Below are positions 54,701-64,000 of a stretch of DNA of 64,000 nt, one piece after another. Positions within the stretch are counted from its first letter, which is position 1, and every line of letters begins with the position of its first letter. The notes beneath the pieces were generated by a model. That model had not been told where the DNA came from, did no database searches, and saw nothing but the letters and a program-made list of their open reading frames with translations. Source of the DNA: Euglena gracilis. Lineage: Eukaryota; Euglenida; Euglenophyceae; Euglenales. The stretch covers positions 34,850,640-34,914,639 of the forward strand of contig CP154955.1 in the NCBI GenBank assembly GCA_039621445.1, written 5' to 3'. The position numbers were made by a program, and so were the translations under genes.

Positions 54701-57700
54701 TGGGGGGGGTGGGGGGGGGTGTTTGTTTGTTATTGTTGTGATTGTGGGGGTAAATGTCTAGTGTAGGGGCCAGTTTTTGCAATACCTCCCCCTGAGCTAT
54801 TCCTATGGGGGGGAGCTATTCCCAGACCCCAACCTCAGACAGCCCAAAAGGGGTCATTTTTTGTGGATGTTTGCAAAAAGTGGTCAATCTCAAACATATT
54901 TGTCAAGACATGATCACACCTTTTTGGCAAGTTTTTCATAAAAAAAGTGCTCTGACAATGAAGTATTCCCATGGGGGGGGGTGGGCCAGGTCCCCCCAAG
55001 CTGTTCCTCCCTTATTGTTCCCATGTTTCTTTAAAGTCCACTGATGGAAGGAAGGATGGAATACAGTTCAGAAAGAAGGAGGAAGCCAAAGAAAAGTGCA
55101 AGTTTCAGTATGATTCACAGACCCTGGCTGTTTTTCAAGGATGCGAACAGCCCTGACTTTCTTTTGTGTGAGTTGCATTTAAGAGCAGCCTGCTGTTGAG
55201 CAAGAAAGGAAGCCAACTTCAAATTGTACATGACCCTCTCCTGGGTCCAGTGGTTAGGGGTCTGACAGAGCATCCTGTCTCTGGCTGGCATGAGGTTGAA
55301 CGGCTCTTGGACCGGGGGATGGAAAATCGAAGCACTGCTGCCACTGCCATGAATGACAGGTCTTCCAGGTCGCACGCTGTGGTGCAGATTTCTCTGGACA
55401 TGGAGGACTCCCTTGGCCTAGTATGTCAAGCCCCATTTTTGTTTTTTGTTTTTGTTTTGAAGGCCTTGAATTTTGGAAAGGGCTCCTATTGAGAGCTGCC
55501 CCTTTTTGGGACCTTGCTGCACTTGGCCTTTTTCAAAAATACTTGCTCTTTTCGCTGTTAGAGTTTCTGCAGTTTTCCCCTTGTTTTGCAGAATGCAGTG
55601 TTTTTCACAAAGAGCAAGAATTCCCCCCCCCAAGTTATACATCCCCACCCGGAAGATTATTTGGTCTGCTGAAGTCCACCGTGACGGGGTTCAAACGAGG
55701 TTGAAATGTTTTCGTATTCTTGGGGGCCTGGAATGTGTTCTATGTTCACCACCAAAATCCATTGTGGGTGTAGTTTTCTCAGAAGCATCGTGTAATTTTC
55801 GGTTCCATTTTCAATTGGTGAAAACCATGTGAAATTGTTTTTTTTTGAAAAATGTGGTTCCTACTTTCAGGAAAGCATATTTTTTTGGTCTGTGAGGAAA
55901 TAGGGGTGGGGGAGAAGTTCGGGGCAGCCGAAGTTGGGTCCAAGGGGGGGATGTTATTTCCAGTTTCCTGTCTTTCGATGACGAATGTGAAAGTCTGGCC
56001 GCTTTTGATACCAATCGTTCTGGAAAACTGTCGGCGTTCACGTTATGAAAGATAATACACGAGCATCACTGCTGCAAATCTCAAAGGGAAACGTGAAGGT
56101 TTTCAAGTCGCAAAAAGCAGGCATCTCGTTTGCGCTTTTGAAGAATGTCCAGCAGTTTGTGTTAAACCCCCCCCAAATACAAAAACCCCCCAAATGTTAA
56201 AGGCAGCCCGAAACTACTGGGCCCCCCGGGGGGGGACCAGTACTTAATCTGGGGGGTAGTCAGACCCCCCCCTTGAAAGAAGATGGACCCTCCGGGGGTA
56301 AAGAAGAGGGACCCCCCCCTTTTCCTGCCCCGTTCCCTCCGCGCAGGGGTGTTCCGTCCCCCCCCCCTTCGCCCCGTCTGTCTTTTCCATGTCTGTCTGT
56401 CTGTCTGCCCCCCCTGCTCGCCGCCCTGTCTCGTCTGTCTCCCCCCGCGCACACGGCCCCGCAGTTGTTTGCCCCGTGGTGGGGGGGGGGGCTATCCCCC
56501 CCCCCGCGCGCAGCTGGGTGCCGCCACCCAGTGCGACCCCTCCCCCCCCGGAAAAGGGGCGTGGTGCGACCAACCACGGATTTTCCCGCCCCCCCCCCCG
56601 CGGCGCGCGAGCACAGACAGGGGAGGGTAAAAGAAGATGGACCGGGGGGGGTTAAAGAAGATGGCCCTGAGGGGGTAAAGAAGATGGACCCCCCCCCCCG
56701 GATTAAGTACTGGGCCCCCCAGGGGGGGGCCAGTGGTTTCGGGCTGCCATGTAAAAACCCCCCTGAGGACCTTGAAATCCCGCCCGAATATAAACCCCCC
56801 CCTCCAGCGCGAAGCGCTGGAAGAAAAAAAACTTCGACAAAATCTCTCCTGAAATTGTGATTTTTGGCAGATTTGGGAGCAATTTTACCAAAAACGTGTG
56901 AAAATTGCTCCTTCGCCCGAAAAGTAAAAATTTTGGACCCAAGGGTGGGCGTATTTGTGATTTTGGACCGAAAAATTGACTACTGGATCCCGCCAAGAAG
57001 TTGATTTTCGACCGAATATAAACCCCCCCCCCAAATATAAAACCCCCATGGGGGTCTTGAAATTTCCGCCCAAATATAAAACCGGGGGGGGTTGTATTTG
57101 GGGGGGGGTACGTTATGTCCTCTGGTCCAGCCAAAGTCTGTGTCGATACCAGCTGTTTCAACAAGTCTTGCATCATGGATGTTGTCTATGGCTGAGGCCA
57201 TTGAGAACGTTTTTGAGCTCAGCCCAGCTGGATTGTCCCAAATTTATTTCAGCGGACCTCTGGGGCGACGTCAATTATTTCAGAGATAATTGGAAAAATC
57301 AGCAAACGATAATTGGAAAAATCAGCAAACTGATTAAAGAAATTTGGGGGGGATTGAGAAACCCGGTTTTTTTTTAATATATTTTGCAAACCTTTTTTGC
57401 TAAACCCTCCCCCCAAATAACCCCCCTCAAATAATACCCCTCCCCCTCGGAGTCCGACTTCGGCGGCCGAGTTAATAGCCCCCCAGTGTCGGGCCGACGA
57501 CCCGTATTTTAACCTGAAAATGTTGGGAAAAAAATGCTACATTTCATGAGAAAAGACAAAAAATGACCCCAAAGGGGTGTTTGGGTGCTATTTTGGGTCC
57601 TATGGGACTTCGAAAAATTTCAAAAAAATTTTGGGGGGCCCCCCAAATAATGCCCCCCCCCCCCCCGGGCCAGGGCTTCGGGCGAAAAAATAACATCCCG

Positions 57701-58774
57701 GGGGGTTTAACCCATTGAAAAATGCTGTGGTTCAGTTATTGAGAAGTTTGGCAGCATCAAAGCATGCACGTTGAGTCCTGTTTGAAGTTTGCGGGGGGTG
57801 ATGGGGGTGCTTCTGAGGGTTTTGGGTGGTTTTACCCCAAAGTTGCATGAAAGACACAAGCAGCTAGGTGTCAGTTATTTTCTGCTCAGTTTTGGGCATT
57901 GGCTGGGTGCAACCAGCTGGATATCCTCCCAGGCCGGGCGGTCCACAAGGGACAGGTTTTTTTTTCCCTTTGAGGACCACCCTTTGACCCTTTGAGGCAA
58001 GGACAGTCTGTCCAAGGGTCAAACGGGGCCGAAAATATAAAATTTGAAAGATCGCATTTTTTGGACGTTTTGTTTTGGGTGGATGGATGTTGATCCAAGT
58101 CTGGCAAAAATCGCTCCCCCCCCCCCGAAGCCGCTTCTTCCGAAATGTGGCCATTTTCTGCCCATTTTCCCTGTGGAGTTTTCATTTAGTGCGCTGGGAC
58201 GGGATGTTTTTCTCTTTAAGGACCCCCTTGTGCTTCAGAGGACTTCATTTTGTTTGCTTGTCTTTTTTCCAAAACAGATGTATTTTTTTCTTGAGAATTT
58301 AGTCGCAATTTTTCAGACCAAGAAAATATTATTGAGACAGGTTGCAAACTTTGCTGAAACATTGGATGTCCACTCTTGAGCACGCTGTAAGCTTTTCTTC
58401 AACAAGATGCATTGCCGTCCCAGGTGGGGAACAAGGCAATTACCCGACCTCGCCGATCTCGTGCCAACTTGGTTGACCTGGCTGGGTCTGAGAAGGTCTC
58501 CAAGTCCAAGGTGGAAGGGGCCAACCTGAAGGAGGCCATCGGCATCAATCAATCCCTGACCTGTCTGGGCCGTGTGATTGACGGCCTCGTGGAGCAGAAG
58601 CCCCATATCCCGTATCGTGACTCCGTGTTGACCTGCTTGCTTCAAGACTCATTGGGTGGCAATTCCCGCACCACGATGTTGGCTGCCCTCTCCCCCGCAG
58701 CAGTGAACCACGACGAGACCCTGAGCACGTTGCGATATGCAGCACGTGCCCGCAAGGTGGTCAACAAGGTGTAG
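51717..58774 (+). CDS. Kinesin motor domain, kinesin-3-like, 4 exons seen
   Basis: Kinesins move along microtubules by ATP hydrolysis. Exons: 51717-51936, 52628-~52810, ~55209-55420, 58424-58774 (TAG). Exon 1 has FAFDYVFWS and [17 protein letters not shown]; the P-loop GQTSSGKT is split by a phase-1 intron, completed at 52628. Exon 2 gives [19 protein letters not shown], exon 3 the switch [11 protein letters not shown], and exon 4 the switch [14 protein letters not shown] plus [10 protein letters not shown] and [15 protein letters not shown], then stop. FDYxFWS and [11 protein letters not shown] point to kinesin-3. All nucleotide-binding motifs are intact. The first beta strand is not found, and translation stops at the neck linker, so there is no FHA domain, stalk or tail. 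Exon 2's donor is not GT (CTGG|GCAGAC fits phase). Confidence 0.82.
52085..52260. repeat. Direct and inverted 40-bp repeats in kinesin intron 1
   Basis: ctgaacacgtttattgacac...gtggactgaacac occurs at 52146 and 52210 (64-bp spacing). An inverted relative, gcaggaaaacgtgttcagtcc, lies at 52099 and pairs with ggactgaacacaatttcctgc (52175-52195). Confidence 0.65.
52838..53060. repeat. AAATAGCTTTGCAG repeat, copy 2
   Basis: Matches the core of 43523-43810 (aaaatgatgctttttgg, caggaggtggtaagtg, ccgaaatgccataatg, agaagcattaaatta, cattgctttcag). It is in kinesin intron 2, directly after the exon. Confidence 0.55.
53903..54785. mobile_element. Repeat with inverted ends and a G-rich minisatellite core
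   Basis: Left end attgcaaaaactggctcctacactagaca (about 53905-53933) and right end tgtctagtgtaggggccagtttttgcaat (about 54754-54782) are inverse with one mismatch. The core is GGGGGTGTGGGG low complexity followed by three copies of a ~130-bp unit with ggaccc ctcatcggggtcaattt (54064, 54182, 54326 partial). Part of the end sequence also occurs at 33001-33027. It lies in kinesin intron 2. Confidence 0.6.
54785..55030. repeat. GGGAATAGCTC-ended repeat, copy 2 (inverted)
   Basis: gagctattcctatggggggg, agacagcccaaaaggggtcatttttt and aagtgctctgacaatgaagtattcccatgggg correspond to the complement of 40505-40860. It adjoins the right end of the preceding element and the start of kinesin exon 3's upstream region. 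Confidence 0.5.
56160..57112. mobile_element. TTTATATTTGGGGG-ended repeat, copy 2 with inner insertion
   Basis: 56756-57112 is the reverse complement of most of 49610-49990, including ggtgggcgtatttgtgattttgg and the palindrome AGCGCGAAGCGCT. The outer left end ccccccccaaatacaaaaacccc (56166) lies 600 bp away. Between them (56270-56700) is a pyrimidine-rich block with repeated gtaaagaagatgga phrases bracketed by inverted cagtacttaatc / gattaagtactg (56241-56252 and 56701-56712), so a second element appears nested within the first. Kinesin intron 3. Confidence 0.6.
57400..57715. repeat. CCCCAAATAATACCCC repeat fragment
   Basis: Bounded by taaaccctccccccaaataa (57401) and ataacatcccggggggtttaa (57691). 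Shares the ataacatcccggggggt phrase with 44097. Non-coding; kinesin intron 3. Confidence 0.4.
57936..58240. mobile_element. hAT-type MITE relative, decayed copy
   Basis: ggcggtccacaagggacagg at the left and ctctttaaggacccccttg at the right, with the internal tttgggtggatgg and gtgcgctgggacggga of the 28504 and 62691 elements. No clear 8-bp duplication remains. Kinesin intron 3, about 185 bp before exon 4. Confidence 0.6.
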
Positions 58775-59344
58775 CTCCCAACTCCGTTTTGGAGAGGACC
58801 TGCTGAATTTCTGCAGAACTTTTTTTGAATTGCATTATTTTCCCATTTCTGAATTCTGATGCAATATCCTGCCGGTTTGGTTTGAGTTGTTTTTTGGATT
58901 GTTTTTTTTTCGGTTTTGCTTTTGGTTTGTGAGTTTTTCCTAAAGAGTTAAATGGGTATGTTCCGGCATGTTCCGGGGCATTTTTTTTCTGTGGGATTTT
59001 CTGGTTCCTGCCCCCTGTGTTTTTACAGCTAGCGGAAACCCGAGCAGGGAATTTCGGACAAAATGAAGATCCCTTCTGGCCAAGTTTTGTTGTCCCTCGC
59101 GGACACGTTCCCGAGAACCCCCCTGGACACAATTATTGATCCCTAATGGACGAGAAATTTTGACCCCCATGGACATTTTCGTTGAGCCCCCATGGACATT
59201 TCTGTGTGAGACTGGTGACCTTTTTCTGGGTGGATGGAAAAGACTGCAAGGAGCACACCAGACCTCTATGAACTCCTTAACATGATCCCCCCCCCTATAT
59301 GTCACCCCCCCCCAATAGTCGGGAGGGGGGACGACAATTAGAGG
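58775..59344. other. Kinesin 3' flank
   Basis: T-rich, no coding signal. Direct repeats of cccccatggacattt at about 59163 and 59187. Confidence 0.35.
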
Positions 59345-60535
59345 CAGGGGTTTTTTTTTTGGTCTTGGACCCCCTCCCCCGGGGGGGGGGGTGGGTGGGT
59401 CCCTTGGACCCCCCCCTCCCCCAGAGGGGGGGTGAGGGGTCGGGGCTGGTGGGTATATCTTTTTCTGTACCGAAGGCGCCGAAAATTTTGAAAAGGTGCT
59501 ATTTTTAGCATTTTGGCCATTTTCAGGCAAAAGTGGGTGGGGGAACTTTTGTGAACTTTTGAGACAAAAATTTCAATTTGTTCCAAAAATGGTGCGAAGG
59601 CGAAGCGTCAACGGAAGATTTTACACGTTTTGGGAGCGTCATTGGACAAGATTTCCGACCAAAATTTTTGTACAACATTTCTCCAGCACAATTTCCCACA
59701 ATATTTTTTTCATTTGACGCCACCAAGGGTAACATGTATTTCATCACCCTACCTCCTTACCGGAGCGATGTCCCGCCTACGCCCCGCGAATGCCGTGAAT
59801 GCCCACGCGAATGCCACGCGTAGGGGTAGAAAAGCGCCCCATCCGCGCACGCTGGACCCAGCGCTCCGCACCGTTGCGTCCGCGCTGGAATGCTGTACGG
59901 GCCTGGCTAGGGGCGAAATGGCTCCCGTCGCTCCGGGCCCGAGATGGGTGTTCGGTCCCGTCCGCGTTGTTCACCGCATTCGCGAAACCGCCCATGCGTG
60001 AGCACGGGCTTACGTGCTTGTCACTATTAAATGGACCCCGGGACCCCCCCCTCCCCTGGGGGGGGCCCACCCCAGGGGGTGGGTGGGTGGGTGCCGACCA
60101 GGCTTTTGCTTAAGGACCCCGGGGGGGGGGATACTGGCTAGCCAATCAGCTAGACACTGGAAAAAGTGGACTAGCCAGACCCCCCTCCCCCCCGGGGGGG
60201 GGGGGGGTGGTCCGGGGGTCCCCCGGACTGGAAAAATGAGGTTTCTAACAGGTTTTTGGCTGATTTTGTTCCAAAAATTCCCAAAAATGGCCAAAAACGG
60301 GCATTTTGGGGGGTCCCAAAAAAAATTTTCGGCGCTTTGCGCCGGTCACTGGAAAAAAATTTTCCACCAGCTAGCCCTGCTAGCAGACCCCCCCCCCCGG
60401 GGGGGGGGTCTGCTAGAAAACCCACTGCCCAAATTTGGACTAGCTGCAGTCCAGCCCCGGGGGGGGGGGGTACTGCAATCCCTTAAGCAAAAGCCTGGTG
60501 TCAACCCCCTCCCCCCGGTCGTTAAAAAACCCCTG
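59345..60535. mobile_element. CAGGGGTTTT-ended element, interrupted copy
   Basis: The start (caggggtttttttttggtcttgg) and end (ccggtcgttaaaaaacccctg) match the 271-bp element at 20501-20771, but here the element is opened twice: by about 490 bp of unrelated DNA (roughly 59545-60033) and by a complete hAT MITE (60099-60497). The flanks show no matching 8-bp duplication. Confidence 0.65.
60099..60497. mobile_element. hAT-type MITE nested in another element, 399 bp
   Basis: Termini CAGGCTTTTGCTTAAGG and CCTTAAGCAAAAGCCTG are perfect 17-bp inverted repeats. Flanks GTGCCGAC (60091-60098) and GTGTCAAC (60498-60505) match at 6 of 8 positions. The interior has inverted CCCCCGGGGG blocks and actggctagcca / ctagccag phrases. 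Removing it rejoins a sequence that reads like the uninterrupted copy at 20731-20760. Confidence 0.75.
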
Positions 60536-62690
60536 CTTGGGACTTTGGCCAAAAATGGTGTTTTTGGGGGGGTCTGGAAATGGGCTCCGCATGTCAAAAC
60601 CCCTGGGACCTTCCCCCCCCGGACGCGAAAAAAACCAAAAAAAGCGGCACAGGAACGGGACCACTGCCTTTTTTGCTCCTTTTTGCTGTTTCCCCCGTTT
60701 CCCCCGGTGTGCCCGAGCTGCCGGCGGTGTGCGTCCTGGGTGTTTGCCGGACTGCTTTTCTTGCGGCGCCTTGGTGTGGTGTTTTGGGTTGTTTGTTAAA
60801 GCACGGGGAGGAAGTGCCGGGGTGGTGGGTGTGGTGTGACCAAGCTGGCGGGAACAACGCAGGGTAAGGAAGGTAAGTGTGGGGTGTTTGGCAAGGGATG
60901 CGCAGAGGGGAAGAAATAGGGCCCGCAGGGAATGAAGGGGACGGGTGTCTCCCACCCCGCTTATACCCGGGATCCGCACAACCAGTTTTGTGGCAAAGAA
61001 CCCGGCAGAAGAAGCCCAACCTTTGAAGAACAAAATTATGTTTATTTGCGCAAATGCGCCCACAAACAGAATTATGGTGTGCGCATTTTCGCAAATAGAC
61101 ACAATTTTGCCTTTCAAGGGTTGGGCTTTGGCGCCCATGAACTGACGCCTTCGATAAACAGCGTGACAAAGGGGCCGTGACGGCGCGGACCAGCGGGCCG
61201 TCCAGAAACATATTTGTGGTGGGTTTGTCACAGCGTTTTTCACGGCGCAAGCTTATGCGCGCAAATGCGCGCACAAACAAAAATATGTTTATTGTGCATT
61301 TGCGCCCACCAACACAATTTGTGTTGGTAAGCGCAAATGCGCAAATAAACAAAAAGAAGAAGGGTGTGACAGAAACACAATTGTCAAACACCAGCAGCAG
61401 ATGTGGTTCATTTGCGCATTTGCGCACATCACGTTGTTTGTGGGTGCAAATGCGCAAATGAATTACCTGTGAATTTCTGAATTTAATATCTGGTTCGTTT
61501 GCGCATTTGCGCCCACAAACAACGTGATGTGCGCAAATGCGCAAATGAACCACCAATAGAGGAGTAAAAAGCAGCTTCATTTGGCGCTCCAATGGCTACT
61601 CTTAGTGGCTTCTGAATGGGTTCAACCCAAATGACCACACCGTCTCCTCCAGCACCTGGTATCATGGTGCCGTTTCTGGTCCATTGACAGGTCCCACAAA
61701 AGATGGAGACAGAGGATCTCCTGAAGGTGGGTGCGCAGCTACCCGATAATGTTACACGTCCACCGGCACCGATTTTAGGATCCCAAGGGCCCTGCCACTG
61801 GCCTGCGGCCTGGGCTCCGCTGCTGCAGCCACATCAGCTGCTGATGTTTCAGCCACCACCAGACCGGAATCGACCTCCCTGGTGCAACAACACCCAGCTT
61901 TAGCGGCCACGTTATTCCCCGGGGCGTGAGACTGGGGGGACGACGTGGTGCCAGTTCATGGCAACAGGCAGCCGGAGAAAGGTAGCCCTGAAGCACCTGT
62001 TATTTTGGGTGCAAGGAAGTGTTGAACCTTTCCCACTGCATTGGGTGCATGAAAGCGGTGGGACTCACTCCCCACAAATTATGCACAAAAACTGGTGTGT
62101 TTTACATTTTTCAATGGAAAAATGGTGGAGAATAATCAGAAAACGGACTCCGGCCGGACACATCCCGGGTATTTCAGGTGCCAAATTTTATCTTCTTCTA
62201 ACGCAGCACTGTTGCAGAAAAGGTGTCGAACAGTCACAGGTCGTTGCACGTCATCAATTCATTGCGCCTAACTGCCAAACGAATGAGGCCAAAACATCCA
62301 GCCGTGGAACAGCAGTAAAATTGTAAAGGCAGTCAAATGGCCAGTCAAATGCCGTGTTCCAGTGAACATTACACACTACCTCTCACCACAAATTTCATCA
62401 CCACGTATTCGTTGTGCAAATCAGGGGTTGGCATGAGGAATTGCGTTCTCCAGCCGTTGCGGACGAGGAGATGGTGTCGCACAACTGATATGTGTTTGGT
62501 GCAAGCATTTGCGCGCACAAACAAATTTTGTTTGTATACGCCAAGGTCGCTCAAACACATTATTTTGAAGTGATTAATTAAATGTTTATTTGCGCATTTG
62601 CGCGCACCAACATAATTTTGTTTATGCGCGCAAATGCGCGCACCAACACGCCCATCATGTTCAAAAGCCTCATAGGGTCATGGTCATTAT
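60536..62690. other. Region of GCGCAAATGCGC palindromic modules
   Basis: No gene supported. GCGCAAATGCGC / GCGCATTTGCGC cores with caccaaca or cacaaac arms occur at about 61049, 61257-61340, 61414-61460, 61498-61545, 62504, 62590 and 62628. Pairs of cores face each other and enclose short loops. Two modules (61411-61465 and 61497-61551) are reverse complements of each other. Open frames across 60440-61600 are shadows of this repeat. Confidence 0.6.
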
Positions 62691-62960
62691 CAGGGCGGTC
62701 TTCAAGGGACAGGAAAGTTTTTTTTCTTCTTAAGAAAAAAAACTCCTTTTTCTTCTTAAAAATTAAAAAGTCGGCAAACAGTTTTTTTGATTATTTGGGT
62801 GGATGGGCGATGGTCCAAGGATGCCAGGAATCAATTTTTTTTCGGATGTCTACCTGTTCTTGCCGAAAAATGCCAAAATTTCCTTTCCCATTTCCTGCAT
62901 ATTTTTCATGAAGTGTGCTGGGACGGCGGAGTTTTTTTTATTTCTTTAAGGACCCCCCTG
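62691..62960. mobile_element. hAT-type MITE, 270 bp, clean target-site duplication
   Basis: Starts CAGGGCGGTCTTCAAGGGAC and ends ctttaaggacccccctg. GTCATTAT flanks it exactly on both sides (62683-62690 and 62961-62968). The interior is colinear with 28504-28823. The shorter length comes from a changed left hairpin (cttcttaag / aaaaactcc). Confidence 0.88.
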
Positions 62961-63039
62961 GTCATTATCAGTGTGCTTTAACATGGACATGCTGTTTGTT
63001 GCCTCATATTACACAAACCATCTGCATACCAGTTTCCCC

Positions 63040-63340
63040 AAGATGTTTGTGCGCGAATTTGCGCAAATGCGCCCAAAAACAAAATTTGTTTGTGCGCGCA
63101 TTTGCGCCCACAAATTTCGGGGGCAAATGCTGAATTTTGGGTGTAATATCCAATTTTTGGTGGCAAACTGCCTAATTTTGGGTGCAAACTTCAAATTTTT
63201 GGTGGAAAATGCCTAATTTTGTATTTTTTGGATGCCAACACCAAATTTTCGGAGGAAAATGCCCAATTTGAGGTGCAAACTCCAAAATTTGGAAGCAAAG
63301 GCCTAATTTTGGGTGTAAAATCCCAATTTTGGGTCATCAA
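63040..63340. repeat. GCGCAAATGCGC module and AATTTTGGGTGCAAA tandem
   Basis: Two facing palindromic cores at 63055-63112, then about eight imperfect units of the type aattttgggtgcaaactcc / ggaggaaaatgcc from 63125 to 63335, with a period near 20-30 bases. Confidence 0.55.
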
Positions 63341-63575
63341 TACTCACCATTCAATGAGCATGGACGCTCTTTCTGTTGGTGGCTTCCATTGTGTTGTGCA
63401 TGTTTGTCATCCAACTTGCCATGGGTCGGTTTATTTCTTTTTTTGGTTGAAATTCTGCAATGGGTCGGTTTGGAAGGGTAGGTCGGTTTAGAAGGGGAGT
63501 CGGTTTAAATGGGGGGGGGGTTTATCCAAGCCAGTTCAGTCAGCACGTCAACACCAGTTCCAAGTGTCTTTACAG

Positions 63576-63647
63576 CGGGTGTGTGCTTCTCACCTGTTTG
63601 GCATACAAGAGCACCAACCTCACCCTCGGCCCCCTTCTCGTCACACG
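63576..63647 (+). CDS. Candidate exon of a further gene
   Basis: Between CTTTACAG (63568-63575) and CACACG|GTAAGTAA, one of the best donor matches in the window. One frame reads CVLLTCLAYKSTNLTLGPL, hydrophobic and possibly membrane-bound. Twenty-four codons do not identify a family; the rest would lie right of the window or among the repeats. Confidence 0.35.
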
Positions 63648-63649
63648 GT

Positions 63650-64000
63650 AAGTAACGTGCGTACCAAACCACCTTGGGTTACATCCCCTACAACAGAGGG
63701 GTGCAACAGTTCATAAACTGTTTTCCGTGTGTCAGGGTACAGGGTCCCAGAAATTTCGCAAAAATTGTAAATTTGCGCAAATGCGACAATTTCAAAGGAA
63801 AAACCTTTAAGTGCGAATCCGGCCGCCTAAGATTTTAGATCTCCCAATTAGGAATTTGCATGCCGTTTGGGTCCAAAAATAGGTCTTTCACAATTAGGAA
63901 TTTGGGACGGATTTTTCGCACTTTTGATTCCTAATTGAGTGGCAAATGCCTAATAAATGTGAATTTTTGTTCTTTTTGGAATCCCGAATCAGGTTCAGAG
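63650..64000. other. Right edge, no gene
   Basis: AT-rich, with a single gcgcaaatgcgac fragment at 63774 and repeats of cctaattg / caattagg (63844-63950). Confidence 0.35.

Noticed and set aside
60440-61592. Overlapping long minus-strand frames up to 332 codons
   Set aside because: They cover the palindromic GCGCAAATGCGC modules and repeat DNA; recurring Cys/His/Ala patterns come from the repeat.
61040-63112. CRISPR-like array
   Set aside because: Cores are palindromic, unevenly spaced and in both orientations. Spacers are not of constant length, and the genome is eukaryotic with no cas genes.

Overview
This is nuclear DNA from a eukaryote. Three of the four recognisable genes are cut into short GC-rich exons (about 80-200 bp) by introns of 0.1-1.8 kb. 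Most of these introns have ...|GT...AG| borders and splice phases that agree between neighbours. The spacer and intron DNA is full of G/C homopolymer runs, microsatellites and small DNA transposons. The gene set (ATG16 with WD40 blades, AP-4 epsilon adaptin, a kinesin-3-like motor, an F-x-P/ERLYE repeat protein) fits a free-living, probably flagellated protist or alga. I cannot name the lineage from sequence alone.

Layout, all genes on the + strand: (1) 293-3836, a PIF/Harbinger-like transposon with long tandem-repeat terminal inverted repeats. (2) 4062-5822, a non-autonomous CCGCGG-rich element that encloses a 140-nt hairpin and a tRNA-like sequence. (3) 5.8-8.2 kb, small possible exons and repeats. 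(4) 8258-16587, ATG16 in 11 exons. (5) 18124-32018, AP-4 epsilon; the adaptin core is clear up to 23.6 kb, and the hinge and ear are spread thinly over 25-32 kb. (6) 35581 to about 47.35 kb, a protein with F-x-P / ERLYE repeats. (7) 47646-47760, a hAT transposase dimerisation-domain remnant. (8) 51717-58774, a kinesin motor domain that stops just after the motor. (9) 58.8-64 kb, nested repeats, a field of GCGCAAATGCGC palindromes and one possible exon of a further gene.

The clearest structural result is a set of short hAT-type MITEs (CAGG...CCTG termini). Five insertions have 8-bp target-site duplications, three of them perfect. Two of the five are 308-bp sister copies, one sits in a GT microsatellite of an AP-4 intron, and one is nested inside another repeat. 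A ~510-bp foldback hairpin (29.08-29.59 kb), the CCGCGG elements with their conserved hairpin, and several pairs of unnamed repeats make up much of the rest.

Functionally, ATG16 (the scaffold of the ATG12-ATG5 E3-like enzyme on the phagophore) lies directly upstream of AP4E (the TGN coat that sorts ATG9 in other eukaryotes), in the same direction. Both serve autophagosome formation, but the adjacency may be chance. Some exon borders lack a GT donor; at least one (ATG16 exon 7) is best explained as a GC-AG intron.
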